A DNA stretch of 64,000 nucleotides from Roseibium aggregatum (GTDB taxonomy: Bacteria > Pseudomonadota > Alphaproteobacteria > Rhizobiales > Stappiaceae), in contig NZ_JABFCZ010000006.1 of NCBI RefSeq assembly GCF_014692675.1, forward strand, positions 62,001 through 126,000, written 5' to 3'. A program made the translations under genes and the position numbers. Position 1 is the first letter of the stretch, and each line of letters opens with the position of its first letter. The notes beneath the pieces are model-generated. The model was not told where the DNA came from. It searched no databases and worked only from the letters and a program-made list of their open reading frames with translations. This document shows positions 17,074 to 26,010 of the stretch, in pieces.

Positions 17074-18498
17074 TTACTGATAGATGGCATAGCAGGCGAA
17101 TTTCGCCCGTTTCAGGGTCTTGCAGGCGCTTAAGGCGGCAGTTTTCGTTTCAAAGCCGACAAAGCGCGCGCGGTAGAGGGTCTGGCCGTTGGCTTCGACC
17201 GGTTCGGTATAGGGCACGCGGCGGTGCAGGCCGGCGGCCGCCGTCGCCCGTTTCAGCATCTCGACCGCGTCGCTCTCGGTCTCGGTTGCGGCGATCTGGA
17301 CCTGCCAGCCCGGCTCCTGGTCCTTGGTGTCGCTGGTGGCCACTGTCACGGTGGTCTGTTCGGGACGCTCGGGCGCTGCCGGCGGCACCGGCGGCAAACC
17401 GGCGGCCTCGAAAGCATTCGTCATGCGCTCTCTGACGACCTTAGGCGGGACCGGGATTGCTCCGGTGACGATCAAGGGGGTTTCGCGTTCCGCCTTGGTC
17501 GGCGGGGCGGCCAGGGCAAGCAGGTTCGACGGGGCCTGCGTCTCCTGTCCCGGTTTCCGGGCCGGCTTGGGAACCTCGCCCAGCTTGGCGGCGACGAAGG
17601 TCGGTGTGCGTCCGACGGACGCGATGACCTGGTCGGTCACGGGACCCTTGCTGGCGCGCGGCAGATATTCGTTGATCAGCTTCACCATCTGGGCATTGCG
17701 GGAGCGGCCGGTCTTGCCGCCCATGACAACGGCGACGATGTGACGGCCGTCGCGCCTGACGGAGGTGACCAGGTTGAAGCCGGAAGCCCGGGTATAGCCG
17801 GTCTTGATGCCGTCAATGCCCTTCACCCGGCCGAGCAGGCGGTTGTGGTTGCCGTAGCGGCGGCCATGATAGGTATAGACGCGGGTCTTGAAGTAGCCGT
17901 AATACTTCGGAAACCGCTCCTGGAGGGCGCGCCCGAGCGTCGCCATGTCCCGGGCGGTGGTGTACTGGCTGGAGTCCGGCAGGCCGTGCGGATTGCGGAA
18001 AACCGTCCGCTTCATGCCCAACTGATGGGCGGTTCGGGTCATGCGCGCGGCGAACTTGGCCTCGGAACCGCCGATGTTTTCGGCAACAGTGGAGGCGACG
18101 TCGTTGGCCGACTTGGTCACCAGCGCCAGGATGGCATCCTTGACCTTGATCGTGGAACCCGGTTTCAGCCCGAGCTTCGAGGGCGGCCGGCCTGAGGCAT
18201 ATTTGGAGACCTTCAGCTCGGAGTTGAGCGACAGCCGCCCGGCTTCGAGTTCCTCGAAGACGATATAAAGGGTCATCATCTTGGTGAGGGAGGCGGGGTA
18301 GCGGCGAGCGTCGGCGGACGAGGCATAAAGCGTCTTGCCGGTCTTGGCGTCGACGACGATACCCGCGTATTTGGAGTTTGCCGACGCCGGCAGGGGCGCG
18401 GACAGGACAACTGCCGCAGCAACGCCGATACGTACGACCCAACCCAGATTTCGTGCACTGCGATACAAACGCATACCAAACACAATGACAGTTCCCAT
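17074..18498 (-). CDS. D-alanyl-D-alanine carboxypeptidase (PBP5/6-like) with SPOR domain
   Basis: 474 residues. A signal peptide (cleavage near PASANS, about residue 40) is followed by a low-molecular-weight PBP transpeptidase-fold domain: nucleophile Ser in PASLTKM (SxxK), SAN in VTKSANDVAS (SxN) and KTG in DGIKTGYTRAS. A Pro/Thr-rich linker leads to a C-terminal SPOR domain (about 395-474, WQVQIAATETESDAVEML) that binds denuded glycan at division sites. It trims the terminal D-Ala of periplasmic peptidoglycan stems. An internal ATG at 18474 is a possible alternative start. A perfect inverted repeat lies 82 bp upstream. Confidence 0.92.
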   Translation of the reverse strand: MGTVIVFGMRLYRSARNLGWVVRIGVAAAVVLSAPLPASANSKYAGIVVDAKTGKTLYASSADARRYPASLTKMMTLYIVFEELEAGRLSLNSELKVSKYASGRPPSKLGLKPGSTIKVKDAILALVTKSANDVASTVAENIGGSEAKFAARMTRTAHQLGMKRTVFRNPHGLPDSSQYTTARDMATLGRALQERFPKYYGYFKTRVYTYHGRRYGNHNRLLGRVKGIDGIKTGYTRASGFNLVTSVRRDGRHIVAVVMGGKTGRSRNAQMVKLINEYLPRASKGPVTDQVIASVGRTPTFVAAKLGEVPKPARKPGQETQAPSNLLALAAPPTKAERETPLIVTGAIPVPPKVVRERMTNAFEAAGLPPVPPAAPERPEQTTVTVATSDTKDQEPGWQVQIAATETESDAVEMLKRATAAAGLHRRVPYTEPVEANGQTLYRARFVGFETKTAALSACKTLKRAKFACYAIYQ

Positions 18499-18579
18499 TC
18501 TGGGTCACGTACTCCGATTGCTGCCCCAAACCTAACCAGTCCGGATGCCGGCTGCAATCAAGCCGTTTCCCGTATTCTT

Positions 18580-18603
18580 CGCGATTCATTTGATGGAATC
18601 GCG
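18580..18603. promoter_or_regulatory. 24-bp perfect inverted repeat upstream of the carboxypeptidase gene
   Basis: CGCGATTC, an 8-nt spacer, then GAATCGCG. Both arms contain a GANTC site, the target of the alphaproteobacterial methyltransferase CcrM. It lies 82 bp before the carboxypeptidase start on the minus strand and looks like a dimer-binding operator. The binding protein is unknown. Confidence 0.5.
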
Positions 18604-18942
18604 GTTACGAATGAGTAAATATAAAAGCGAGAATGCGGAAAAAATTTTAGATCAAAATTAGTATTAATAGCTCCTTAATTTTTCCTAATTCGCCTTTAAT
18701 GAGTAAGGCAAGTTCTTTTTTGGGTATATTCCGAAATTTTATTATTATTATAAGTAAATTTCTCTCTATTTTGAATATTTTCGGGATTTTGGGTGAGGTT
18801 TGTTAGAGCAGGGCCTCTGGATTTCTGAATATGGTGTGTTCTGCTTGTGTGGACCTTGCCGCGAGTCTTTCCCTCGCGGCCTTGCCGACGCCGCAAAGCG
18901 GAGCGGGAATGTGCCGGGACAGTGCGTATTCCCGGTTGATGT

Positions 18943-18988
18943 TGCAGCGCAAAATAATCCTTGACAGAATTTGTGCGATGCATAATAT
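18943..18988 (+). promoter_or_regulatory. Phasin promoter with two TGC-N3-GCA repeats
   Basis: TTGACA (18961-18966) and TAATAT (18983-18988) are separated by 16 nt, a good sigma-70-type promoter. TGC-AGC-GCA (18943-18951) and TGC-GAT-GCA (18974-18982) are exactly 31 bp apart, about three helical turns, and the second fills the -35/-10 spacer. PHB regulators of the PhaR type are reported to bind TGC/GCA inverted repeats in phasin promoters, so these are candidate repressor sites. Confidence 0.6.
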
Positions 18989-19079
18989 AGTGTCGTAGGG
19001 TAAACAATCGCCTGTCGAGGTGGCGCGAAGGCGTGTGACGCCCGATTGCGCTATAGCTCCAGGAACAAGGGTTGAAAGA

Positions 19080-19412
19080 ATGCTGAATAATTTCGAGGAA
19101 GTGCAGAAGCTGGGCAAGGACAACATGGACATGGCCATGGAGTCGCTCAACACCATGACCAAGGCCATGCAGGCGATCGCCGCCGAGATGGCTGACTACC
19201 AGAAGAAGTCTTTCGAGGAAGGCTCCGCAGCGGTCGAGAAGGTCGTATCCTGCAAGTCGCTCGACAAGGCTTTTGAAGCACAGTCCGATTATTTCAAGAC
19301 GGCCTATGAAGGCTTCGTCGGCGAAATGACCAAGCTCGGTGAAATGTACTCCGACCTGTCCAAGGAAGCCTACAAGCCTTACGAAGGCATGCTCGGCAAG
19401 ATGGGCAAGTAA
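19080..19412 (+). CDS. Phasin family protein
   Basis: 110 residues, almost entirely amphipathic helix, beginning MLNNFEEVQKLGKDNMDMAM. The heptad-like pattern and the final SDYFKTAYEGFVGEMTKLGE match small phasins (Phasin_2), which coat polyhydroxybutyrate granules and control their size. Low Cys (one residue) and many Met/Lys are typical. Expression is probably high and linked to PHB, given a strong promoter with TGC-N3-GCA repeats and a terminator directly after. PHB synthase genes are not in the window. Confidence 0.85.
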   Translation: MLNNFEEVQKLGKDNMDMAMESLNTMTKAMQAIAAEMADYQKKSFEEGSAAVEKVVSCKSLDKAFEAQSDYFKTAYEGFVGEMTKLGEMYSDLSKEAYKPYEGMLGKMGK

Positions 19413-19965
19413 GCCCGGGCCATTCGCCTATCGGCTTATCGCACCCGAACCGGGTCCCGGGCATTCCCCGGAACACCTGCCGGTTCAAGGGAATTTGAAC
19501 CCGGTTCGCAAGAGCCGGGTTTTTGCGTTTCCGCCCTCCCTGAAACCGGTCGCGGGTCTTGCAATTCCCTGGTTCTGCTCCCGTCGAAATCCTTGGCCGG
19601 TTTATCGGGTGCGGCAAATGGCGGCTATCCCCAACCTTCGGCTTTCCGTCGCTTTTCGCCGGTTCCCGCCGTCTGGTTCCGGCTTTGCAACTGATCTTTT
19701 AAAAGTTTTTTCCTATCCTACATACACTGTGAAAGGCGGTGCCGGTTCAGGTCGGCAATAAACCGCAGCGCCTCGATCAAATCGACCATTGCGCAGGCGC
19801 GACTTGCGCGGCAGGATTGGTCAGGCAAGGTGGGCGAACCGGGAACGGACACGGCGGCACGGGAGACCGGGCCGCTTAAGGGTCACACAAGATTGAGGGC
19901 CTTTACTCCGGGTTTGCTGCTGATAGACTCGAGGGGTCATCGTTTGAAGGGCAGTAGGCTTAAGC
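19413..19965. other. 553-bp intergenic region between the phasin gene and clpS
   Basis: It contains the phasin terminator at 19498-19524 and a locally AT-rich segment near 19696-19732 that may hold a promoter. The open frames here are short, out of codon bias and unlike known proteins. I see no RNA gene. Confidence 0.6.
19498..19524 (+). terminator. Rho-independent terminator after the phasin gene
   Basis: AACCCGG (19498-19504) pairs with CCGGGTT (19515-19521); the stem can extend inward toward a GCAA loop with one mismatch. A T-run ends the element. Confidence 0.8.
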
Positions 19966-20298
19966 ATGGCAGGCGGGGCTGACTTTGAAGATGGTGACGG
20001 CGACGCCGGAACTGTTGTTGTCACCAGGACCAGAACACATACCAAGCGCCCGAATCTTTATCGGGTGCTGCTGCTGAACGACGATTACACCCCAATGGAG
20101 TTCGTGATTCACGTGGTGGAGAATTTCTTCCAGAAGAACCGGGAAGAGGCCACCCGCATCATGCTCCATGTTCATCATCACGGCGTCGGGGAATGCGGGA
20201 TCTTTTCCTATGAAGTCGCCGAGACAAAAGTGACGCAGGTCATGGATTTTGCCCGGAAACACCAGCACCCATTGCAGTGCGTCATGGAGAAAAAGTGA
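19966..20298 (+). CDS. clpS: ClpS adaptor of the ClpAP protease
   Basis: 110 residues, the usual length. ClpS binds N-degron substrates and delivers them to ClpA. An unstructured acidic N-terminus (about 1-27) precedes the core fold with [39 protein letters not shown] and HPLQCVMEK. Asn/Asp in LLNDDYTP and the following Met correspond to the N-degron pocket. It ends 12 nt before clpA, so the pair is an operon. Confidence 0.95.
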   Translation: MAGGADFEDGDGDAGTVVVTRTRTHTKRPNLYRVLLLNDDYTPMEFVIHVVENFFQKNREEATRIMLHVHHHGVGECGIFSYEVAETKVTQVMDFARKHQHPLQCVMEKK

Positions 20299-20310
20299 AG
20301 GATATCACAC

Positions 20311-22755
20311 GTGCCGTCATTCTCTCGTAGTCTCGAAAAGGCGCTCCACCAGGCTTTGGCTTTTGCCAACGAGCGCCAGCAGGAGTACGCGACGCTGGAG
20401 CATCTGCTGCTTGCGCTCCTGGACGACCAGGACGCGGCCGCGGTCATGCGTGCCTGCAACGTCGACCTGGAACTGATCCGGCGAAACCTGCTCGACTATA
20501 TCGAGACGGAGCTGGACAATCTGGTGACCGACAGCGACGAGGATTCCAAGCCGACCGCCGGGTTCCAGAGGGTGATCCAGCGCGCGGTGATCCATGTCCA
20601 GTCGTCGGGAAGGGAAGAGGTGACCGGGGCCAATGTCCTGGTGGCCATTTTCGCCGAGCGGGAAAGCCATGCAGCCTATTTCCTGCAGGACCAGGACATG
20701 ACCCGCTACGACGCGGTCAATTACATTTCCCACGGCATCGCCAAGCGGCCGGGCATGGCCGAAGCCCGCCCCGTCGAAGGGGCGGAAGAGGACGAAGCCC
20801 TGTCCGGCAGCACCAACGAGAAGGCGCCGAAGGCCAAGACCGATGCGCTTGAAGCCTATTGCGTCAACCTCAACGAGAAGGCGGAGAAGGGCAAGATCGA
20901 TCCGCTGATCGGCCGTGACGACGAGATTTCCCGGACCATCCAGATCCTGTGCCGGCGCTCGAAGAACAATCCGCTGTTCGTCGGCGACCCGGGCGTGGGC
21001 AAGACGGCGATTGCCGAGGGCCTGGCGCGCCGGATCGTCAACGGCGATGTGCCGGACGTCCTGAAGGACGCCACCATTTTCGCGCTCGACATGGGCGCGC
21101 TTCTGGCCGGCACCCGCTACCGCGGCGATTTCGAGGAACGCCTGAAGCAGGTGGTCAAGGAAATCGAGGACTATCCGGGCGCGGTGATGTTCATCGACGA
21201 GATCCACACGGTGATCGGCGCAGGCGCGACCTCGGGCGGGGCGATGGATGCCTCCAACCTGTTGAAGCCGGCGCTCGCCTCCGGTGCGATCCGCTGCATC
21301 GGCTCGACCACCTACAAGGAATACCGGCAGTTCTTCGAAAAGGACCGGGCGCTCGTGCGCCGGTTCCAGAAGATCGACGTGAACGAGCCGACCATTCCGG
21401 ACGCCATCGACATCCTGAAAGGCCTGAAGCCCTATTTCGAGGATTTCCACAAGGTCCGCTACACCAATGACGCCATCAAGGCGGCGGTGGAACTGTCGGC
21501 GAAATACATCTCCGATCGCAAGCTGCCGGACAAGGCCATCGACGTGCTCGACGAGACCGGGGCGTCGCAGATGCTGGTGCCCGAATCCCGCCGGCGCAAG
21601 ACCATCAGCGTCAAGGATATCGAGAACACCATTGCCACCATGGCGCGGATTCCGCCGAAGTCGGTGTCCAAGGACGACGCGGAAATCCTGTCCAATCTGG
21701 GCACGGACCTGAAGCGGGTCGTCTACGGCCAGGACGCGGCGATCGAGACGCTTGCCTCGGCCATCAAGCTGGCCCGCGCCGGCCTGCGCGAACCGGACAA
21801 GCCGATCGGCAGCTACCTGTTCTCCGGCCCGACCGGCGTCGGCAAGACGGAAGTGGCGCGCCAGCTGGCATCCTCGCTCGGCGTGGAGCTGATCCGCTTC
21901 GACATGTCGGAATACATGGAGCGGCACACGGTCTCGCGCCTGATCGGCGCGCCTCCGGGCTACGTGGGCTTCGACCAGGGCGGTCTTCTGACCGACGGCG
22001 TCGACCAGCATCCGCACTGCGTGCTGCTGCTCGACGAGATCGAGAAGGCCCATCCGGACCTGTTCAACATCCTGTTGCAGGTGATGGACCACGGCAAGCT
22101 GACCGATCACAACGGCAAGCAGGTCGATTTCCGCAATGTCATCCTGATCATGACCACCAACGCCGGGGCCTCCGACATGGCCAAGGAGCCGGTGGGCTTC
22201 AACCGGTCGAAGCGGGAAGGCGACGACGCGGAAGCGATCAACAAGCTGTTCACGCCGGAATTCCGCAACCGCCTGGACGCCGTCATTCCCTTCGGCAACC
22301 TGCCGATGGAAGTGGTCTACAAGGTGGTCGAGAAGTTCGTCATGCAGCTTGAAGTCCAGCTCGCCGATCGCGGCGTGACCTTCGAGCTCACCGAGGATGC
22401 GGTCAAGTGGCTCGCCGACAAGGGCTACGACAGCCAGATGGGCGCCCGCCCGCTCGGCCGGATCATCCAGGAGCACATCAAGCGGCCGCTGGCCGACGAG
22501 GTGCTGTTCGGCAAGCTGAAGAAGGGCGGCATGGTCAAGGTCTCCGTCTCCGAGGACCGCGCCGGGCTGCTTCTGGAATCGATTGAGGAACGGGCGACGC
22601 CGCCGTCAAAGCCCAAGGCAGCGGCCGGTTCCAAGCCGAAGCCGAAGCGCCGGAAGAAGCCGGCCGCCAAGGCCACGGCCAAGCCGTCGAAGCCGGAAAA
22701 CGGCAAGGGCGGGGCAAAGAAGAGCCTGGTGCCGAAGGTGCCTCTGGCCGACTGA
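20311..22755 (+). CDS. clpA: ATP-dependent Clp protease ATP-binding subunit ClpA
   Basis: 814 residues from a GTG preceded by gtgaagga. It has an N-terminal Clp-N repeat domain (about 1-145) that docks ClpS, then two AAA+ modules: Walker A GDPGVGKT (about 225) with FIDEIH, and GPTGVGKT (about 506) with [10 protein letters not shown]. The middle-domain insert of ClpB is absent, which marks ClpA. It unfolds substrates for ClpP in the cytoplasm. Odd feature: a 50-residue Lys/Pro/Ala-rich C-terminal tail ([18 protein letters not shown]) beyond the usual end. A terminator follows. Confidence 0.95.
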   Translation: MPSFSRSLEKALHQALAFANERQQEYATLEHLLLALLDDQDAAAVMRACNVDLELIRRNLLDYIETELDNLVTDSDEDSKPTAGFQRVIQRAVIHVQSSGREEVTGANVLVAIFAERESHAAYFLQDQDMTRYDAVNYISHGIAKRPGMAEARPVEGAEEDEALSGSTNEKAPKAKTDALEAYCVNLNEKAEKGKIDPLIGRDDEISRTIQILCRRSKNNPLFVGDPGVGKTAIAEGLARRIVNGDVPDVLKDATIFALDMGALLAGTRYRGDFEERLKQVVKEIEDYPGAVMFIDEIHTVIGAGATSGGAMDASNLLKPALASGAIRCIGSTTYKEYRQFFEKDRALVRRFQKIDVNEPTIPDAIDILKGLKPYFEDFHKVRYTNDAIKAAVELSAKYISDRKLPDKAIDVLDETGASQMLVPESRRRKTISVKDIENTIATMARIPPKSVSKDDAEILSNLGTDLKRVVYGQDAAIETLASAIKLARAGLREPDKPIGSYLFSGPTGVGKTEVARQLASSLGVELIRFDMSEYMERHTVSRLIGAPPGYVGFDQGGLLTDGVDQHPHCVLLLDEIEKAHPDLFNILLQVMDHGKLTDHNGKQVDFRNVILIMTTNAGASDMAKEPVGFNRSKREGDDAEAINKLFTPEFRNRLDAVIPFGNLPMEVVYKVVEKFVMQLEVQLADRGVTFELTEDAVKWLADKGYDSQMGARPLGRIIQEHIKRPLADEVLFGKLKKGGMVKVSVSEDRAGLLLESIEERATPPSKPKAAAGSKPKPKRRKKPAAKATAKPSKPENGKGGAKKSLVPKVPLAD

Positions 22756-22777
22756 GGCCCAAATCCGGAACAAGACA

Positions 22778-22813
22778 AAGGCCGGGATGCGGATGCGTCC
22801 CGGCCTTCGTTTT
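22778..22813 (+). terminator. Rho-independent terminator after clpA
   Basis: AAGGCCGGGA (22778-22787) pairs with TCCCGGCCTT (22798-22807) around a 10-nt loop that can itself pair (TGC/GCG), followed by CGTTTT. Confidence 0.85.
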
Positions 22814-22860
22814 GGGTGTGCATGTTTCTCAACACGGGTCGTTCCGGACAGAACCCCGAA

Positions 22861-22891
22861 TTGACAAATTGTCGCAATCCGTTTTTATAAG
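22861..22891 (+). promoter_or_regulatory. Promoter of azlCD
   Basis: TTGACA at 22861-22866 and TTATAA at 22885-22890, with an 18-nt spacer, about 50 bp before the azlC start. A good sigma-70-type match in an otherwise GC-rich region. Confidence 0.6.
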
Positions 22892-22942
22892 GGAACCTTC
22901 CTATTCTCCGTTTCCAGATCCTGTTTTCCAGATCCGGCAGTG

Positions 22943-23701
22943 ATGGCTTCCAGCAACGAAATCGATCCGCCCGGCGGACCCGGTAACACCCTTCCTTCCC
23001 GTGTCTGGGCGCTCAGAGGCGCGCGGGCGGCCATGTCCATTCCGGCGCTGATCCTGACGGCTGCCTTTGTCGGCTATGCGGGACTGGCGCGCGAGACCGG
23101 TCTGTCGCTGACAGAGACCCTGGCCATGACAGGCCTGATCTGGGCGCTGCCGTCAATCGTGGTTCTGACCGGGGCGCTCAGCTCCGGGATGGGGCTCGTT
23201 CCGGCAGCGATCGCCGTCGCGCTTGCCTCCGTTCGGCTGATGCCCATGACCATGGCGCTGATGCCGATGGTCAAGGTGGAGGGGAAGACCAAGCGCTGGC
23301 AGCTTCTGATCGCCTCCCATTTCGTGGCCGTGACCGCCTGGGTCTATGCCATGCGCAACCTGCCGGACATGCCCCGGGAAGCCCGGCTGCCGTTCTTTCT
23401 CGGCTTCGGCTTTGCGATTACCAGTTTCGTCTTCTGCGCGACCGGGGTCGCCTATCTGCTGGTTGAGCGTCTGCCGCCTATCCTGGCCGGCAGCCTGTTC
23501 CTGCTGACGCCGGTCTATTTCCTCTGTTCGCTCTGGGGTGCATCCCGGCTCATGGCCGACAAGCTCGCCATGGCCATCGGGCTGGCGCTTGGGCCGGTGT
23601 TCTTTCTCTACGTCCCCGGGCTCGATCTGCTTTGGACCGGTCTTGGCGGCGGCACGGCGGCCTATCTGATCCACCGGGTTGTGCGCAGGGGGCTGTCATG
23701 A
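22943..23701 (+). CDS. azlC: AzlC family branched-chain amino acid exporter, large subunit
   Basis: 252 residues, about eight hydrophobic segments from residue 40 on. AzlC proteins act with the small AzlD partner to export branched-chain amino acids and analogues across the inner membrane. Family signs: the MSIPALILTAAFVGYAGLAR helix with the following LIWALPSIVVLTGAL, and FLLTPVYFLCSLWGASR. A GTG immediately upstream (22940) could also be used. It overlaps azlD by 4 nt. A link to the isovaleryl-CoA cluster at 2-5 kb is possible but not shown. Confidence 0.85.
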   Translation: MASSNEIDPPGGPGNTLPSRVWALRGARAAMSIPALILTAAFVGYAGLARETGLSLTETLAMTGLIWALPSIVVLTGALSSGMGLVPAAIAVALASVRLMPMTMALMPMVKVEGKTKRWQLLIASHFVAVTAWVYAMRNLPDMPREARLPFFLGFGFAITSFVFCATGVAYLLVERLPPILAGSLFLLTPVYFLCSLWGASRLMADKLAMAIGLALGPVFFLYVPGLDLLWTGLGGGTAAYLIHRVVRRGLS

Positions 23702-24051
23702 GCGATGTCGCCTGGTGGTGGCCCTATGTGATGATCGTGGTGGCCGGCTGGCTCGCCACGGACATGTGGCGCTGGCTCGGCGTGCTCGCCGGCGGGCGCC
23801 TGCGCGAGGACAGCGAGCTGTTCGTCTGGGTGCGCTGCGTGGCAACGGCACTGGTCGCAGGCGTGATCTCCAAGCTGATTCTGTTTCCCAACGGCATCCT
23901 GGCGGACTCGCCCATGTGGCTGCGCCTCGTGGCGGCAGGTGCCGGCTTTGCCGCGTTTCTGGCCGTCCGCCAGATGGTGATCGTCGGCGTTCTCGCCGGC
24001 GAGGCCGTCCTCATCGGCGGCTGGCTGCTTCTGGGCGGTGTGCCGGGGTAG
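23698..24051 (+). CDS. azlD: AzlD family branched-chain amino acid exporter, small subunit
   Basis: 117 residues with four hydrophobic helices (about 5-25, 45-62, 72-88, 92-112), the size and topology of AzlD. The family's first helix followed by WRWLGVLAGGRL is present. The start is the ATG overlapping the azlC stop (ATGA). It is required together with AzlC for export in characterised systems. Confidence 0.84.
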   Translation: MSDVAWWWPYVMIVVAGWLATDMWRWLGVLAGGRLREDSELFVWVRCVATALVAGVISKLILFPNGILADSPMWLRLVAAGAGFAAFLAVRQMVIVGVLAGEAVLIGGWLLLGGVPG

Positions 24052-24070
24052 GGCGATTGGTTGGTGCACT

Positions 24071-24214
24071 TCGTCATTCCAGACAAACGCAGCAATGCTG
24101 CGTGCTGATTGGAATCCAGATATCAGTTGCGCCGTAAGCGCGTCCAAATCAGATTAAAAGCGGTGCTCGCTGTCGCTCGCGCTATCAGCAGGATTCCAGA
24201 TCTCGCGATGACGG
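24071..24214. repeat. Dispersed intergenic repeat with CGTCAT/ATGACG ends
   Basis: The 144-bp element starts CGTCATTCCAGA and ends CTCGCGATGACG, so its tips are inverted. Internally, ATTCCAGA-type motifs recur at 24077, 24112 (GGAATCCAGA) and 24192 (GGATTCCAGA), and CGCAGC-AAT-GCTGCG forms a perfect hairpin at 24088-24102. It belongs to the same general class as the GTCATCCC repeats elsewhere in the window. The right end runs into the 3' end of the WYL regulator gene. Confidence 0.6.
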
Positions 24215-25231
24215 CTTCGCGTCACGCGGTCTGGACTGACGGGAGGGGGCATCGTTTCCTACCCTTTCTTGCCTATAAATTTCCCCCAGTCCCTCTGCTA
24301 TTTCCGCCATGGCCGCACGCAGGTCGGACGGGGCTAGGACTTCCGCCTCCGCGCCGAAGCGCAACAGGTCGGTACAGGAATGGCGGATGGAGCCAACCGG
24401 CAGGGTGACTGTGGTCCAGCCGGTGTCATCGGGTTGGTCGTCGAAGGCCGCATGGGCGCAGACGTAGGGTGGCAGGAAGGCCTCGAACATCTTTCGTCCC
24501 CACGGCGACAGGCGCAGCGTGGCGCGGTTCGGGTGGAGTTCTTCCTCAAGGCGGCGGGTGCTCTCGCGCCAGTAGGCGGCAAGATCGAAATCCGCCGGGC
24601 GCTCGAAATGCGTGTCGCTTAAGGAGAACTCCAGGATCCGGGAAATGCGGTAGGTGCGCGGGCTGCCGTCGACGGCGCCCGCCAGGTACCAGGACCCGCT
24701 TTTCAGCACGATGCCGAGCGGGGCGACGCGGCGCCGCTTCTCCGCTTTCCAGGCCCGGTAGCGGATGTCGATGAAGCGTTGGTCCCAGACGGCCCTGGCG
24801 ACCTCCGGCAGGTAGTCCGGCTGTTCGGCCTGGGCAAACCAGGCAGGAGCATCGAGAAGAAACCGGTTCTGCATCTGCTCCGCGCCTCTGCGCAGGCCTT
24901 CGGGCAGGGCGGTCAGCAGCTTGGTTTTCGCGCCCGCCATGACGGCCCCCAGACCCAGATCGGCGGCGGGGCCCGGCAGGCCGGTCAGGAACAGCGCGTC
25001 GGCTTCCTGCGCCGACAGACCGTTAAGGCGGGTGCGGTAGCCGTCGAGAAGCCGGTAGCCACCCTCCGATCCCCGTTCGCTGTAGACTGGAATACCGGCT
25101 TCGCTCAGGGAATCGATGTCCCGGTAGATGGTGCGTTCAGAGACCTCGAACTCGTCGGCAAGCGTCCGGGCAGTCACCCGGCCCCTGGCCTGCAAGGTGA
25201 GGAGGATGGAAAGAAGGCGGCTGGCTCGCAT
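24185..25231 (-). CDS. HTH/WYL-domain transcriptional regulator (YafY type)
   Basis: 348 residues. An N-terminal DeoR-like helix-turn-helix (about 5-60, VTARTLADEFEVSERTIYRD) is followed by the YSERGSEGGYRLLDGYR hairpin and a WYL domain (about 135-215, IRYRAWKAEKRRRVAPLGIV); a WCX-like C-terminal domain spans about 240-330. WYL domains bind nucleic-acid or nucleotide ligands. It diverges from the GST gene with about 100 bp between, so it probably controls that gene. The last nine residues (PSSRDLESC) and the stop are encoded by an intergenic repeat. Confidence 0.85.
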   Translation of the reverse strand: MRASRLLSILLTLQARGRVTARTLADEFEVSERTIYRDIDSLSEAGIPVYSERGSEGGYRLLDGYRTRLNGLSAQEADALFLTGLPGPAADLGLGAVMAGAKTKLLTALPEGLRRGAEQMQNRFLLDAPAWFAQAEQPDYLPEVARAVWDQRFIDIRYRAWKAEKRRRVAPLGIVLKSGSWYLAGAVDGSPRTYRISRILEFSLSDTHFERPADFDLAAYWRESTRRLEEELHPNRATLRLSPWGRKMFEAFLPPYVCAHAAFDDQPDDTGWTTVTLPVGSIRHSCTDLLRFGAEAEVLAPSDLRAAMAEIAEGLGEIYRQERVGNDAPSRQSRPRDAKPSSRDLESC

Positions 25232-25332
25232 GAAATTATTCTAATCCAACCTGACAAAAGTTGACAGGTATGCCGTTGTAGCTTGCCGCCAGTGCCGGTT
25301 TCGGCGGCCCCGGATTTGGAGAAAAGGACACC

Positions 25333-25977
25333 ATGCCCGACAGGATCACCTTCTATTATGCACCGCAGACCCGTGCCCGCAGCGTCATGGTTCTGCTGGA
25401 TGAACTGAACGCGCCGCACGACCTGCACATCCTGAACATGAAGGCCGGCGAGCAGAGGCAGCCGGAGTTTTTAGGGGTCAATCCGCTCGGCAAGGTGCCG
25501 ACGATCCGGCACGGTGAGGCGGTCATCACCGAGCAGGTCGCCATTCACATCTACCTCGGCGACCTCTTTCCGGAAGCCGGGATGACCCCGGCGATCGGGG
25601 ATCCGCGGCGCGGGCCCTATCTGCGCTGGTTGGTCTATTACGCGGCCTGTTTCGAGCCGGCAGTGGTGGATAGGTTCCTGAAGCGCGAGCCCGCGCCGGA
25701 GAGCCAGTCGCCCTATGGCACCTATGACCAGGTGATGGACCTGCTCCGGGATCAACTCGCCAAGGGGCCCTACATGCTCGGCGACAGGTTTACGGTGGCG
25801 GACGTTTTATGGGGAACGGCGCTCTACTGGACGCTGCAGTTCGGCATCGTCCCGGAGTACCCGGAGTTCAAGGACTACGCCGCCCGTATGAGCGAACGGC
25901 CGGCCTTCCAGCGCGCCATGGAGCGGGATGTGGCAATTGCGGCGGAGCATGAGGCCGCCGTGGCCGGGGTAGGGTGA
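25333..25977 (+). CDS. Glutathione S-transferase family protein
   Basis: 214 residues. A thioredoxin-like N-terminal domain (about 3-80), with FYYAPQTRARSVMVLLDELN and the cis-Pro motif GKVPTI then ITEQVAIHIYL for glutathione binding, is followed by an all-helical C-terminal domain with FTVADVLWGTALYW. A Thr/Ser near residue 13 may be the thiol-activating residue. A ggagaaaagga ribosome site precedes the ATG. Divergent from the WYL regulator, its probable controller. Confidence 0.85.
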   Translation: MPDRITFYYAPQTRARSVMVLLDELNAPHDLHILNMKAGEQRQPEFLGVNPLGKVPTIRHGEAVITEQVAIHIYLGDLFPEAGMTPAIGDPRRGPYLRWLVYYAACFEPAVVDRFLKREPAPESQSPYGTYDQVMDLLRDQLAKGPYMLGDRFTVADVLWGTALYWTLQFGIVPEYPEFKDYAARMSERPAFQRAMERDVAIAAEHEAAVAGVG

Positions 25978-26010
25978 GGCGATTGGCAAAGCCAAGTCGC
26001 CGCAAACTCT

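Larger units (their letters stand above)
18499..19079. other. 581-bp intergenic region between dac and the phasin gene
   Basis: No gene is seen. The dac side holds a perfect inverted repeat (18580-18603). The centre (about 18610-18790) is strongly AT-rich for this genome. A short CCGCGAG/CTCGCGG stem lies at 18859-18879 without a T-run. The phasin promoter and its TGC-N3-GCA repeats occupy 18943-18988. Confidence 0.7.

Noticed and set aside
20317..22476. A 719-codon open frame antisense to clpA
   Set aside because: It mirrors the clpA codons and has repetitive composition typical of the opposite strand of GC-rich genes; clpA motifs are unmistakable.
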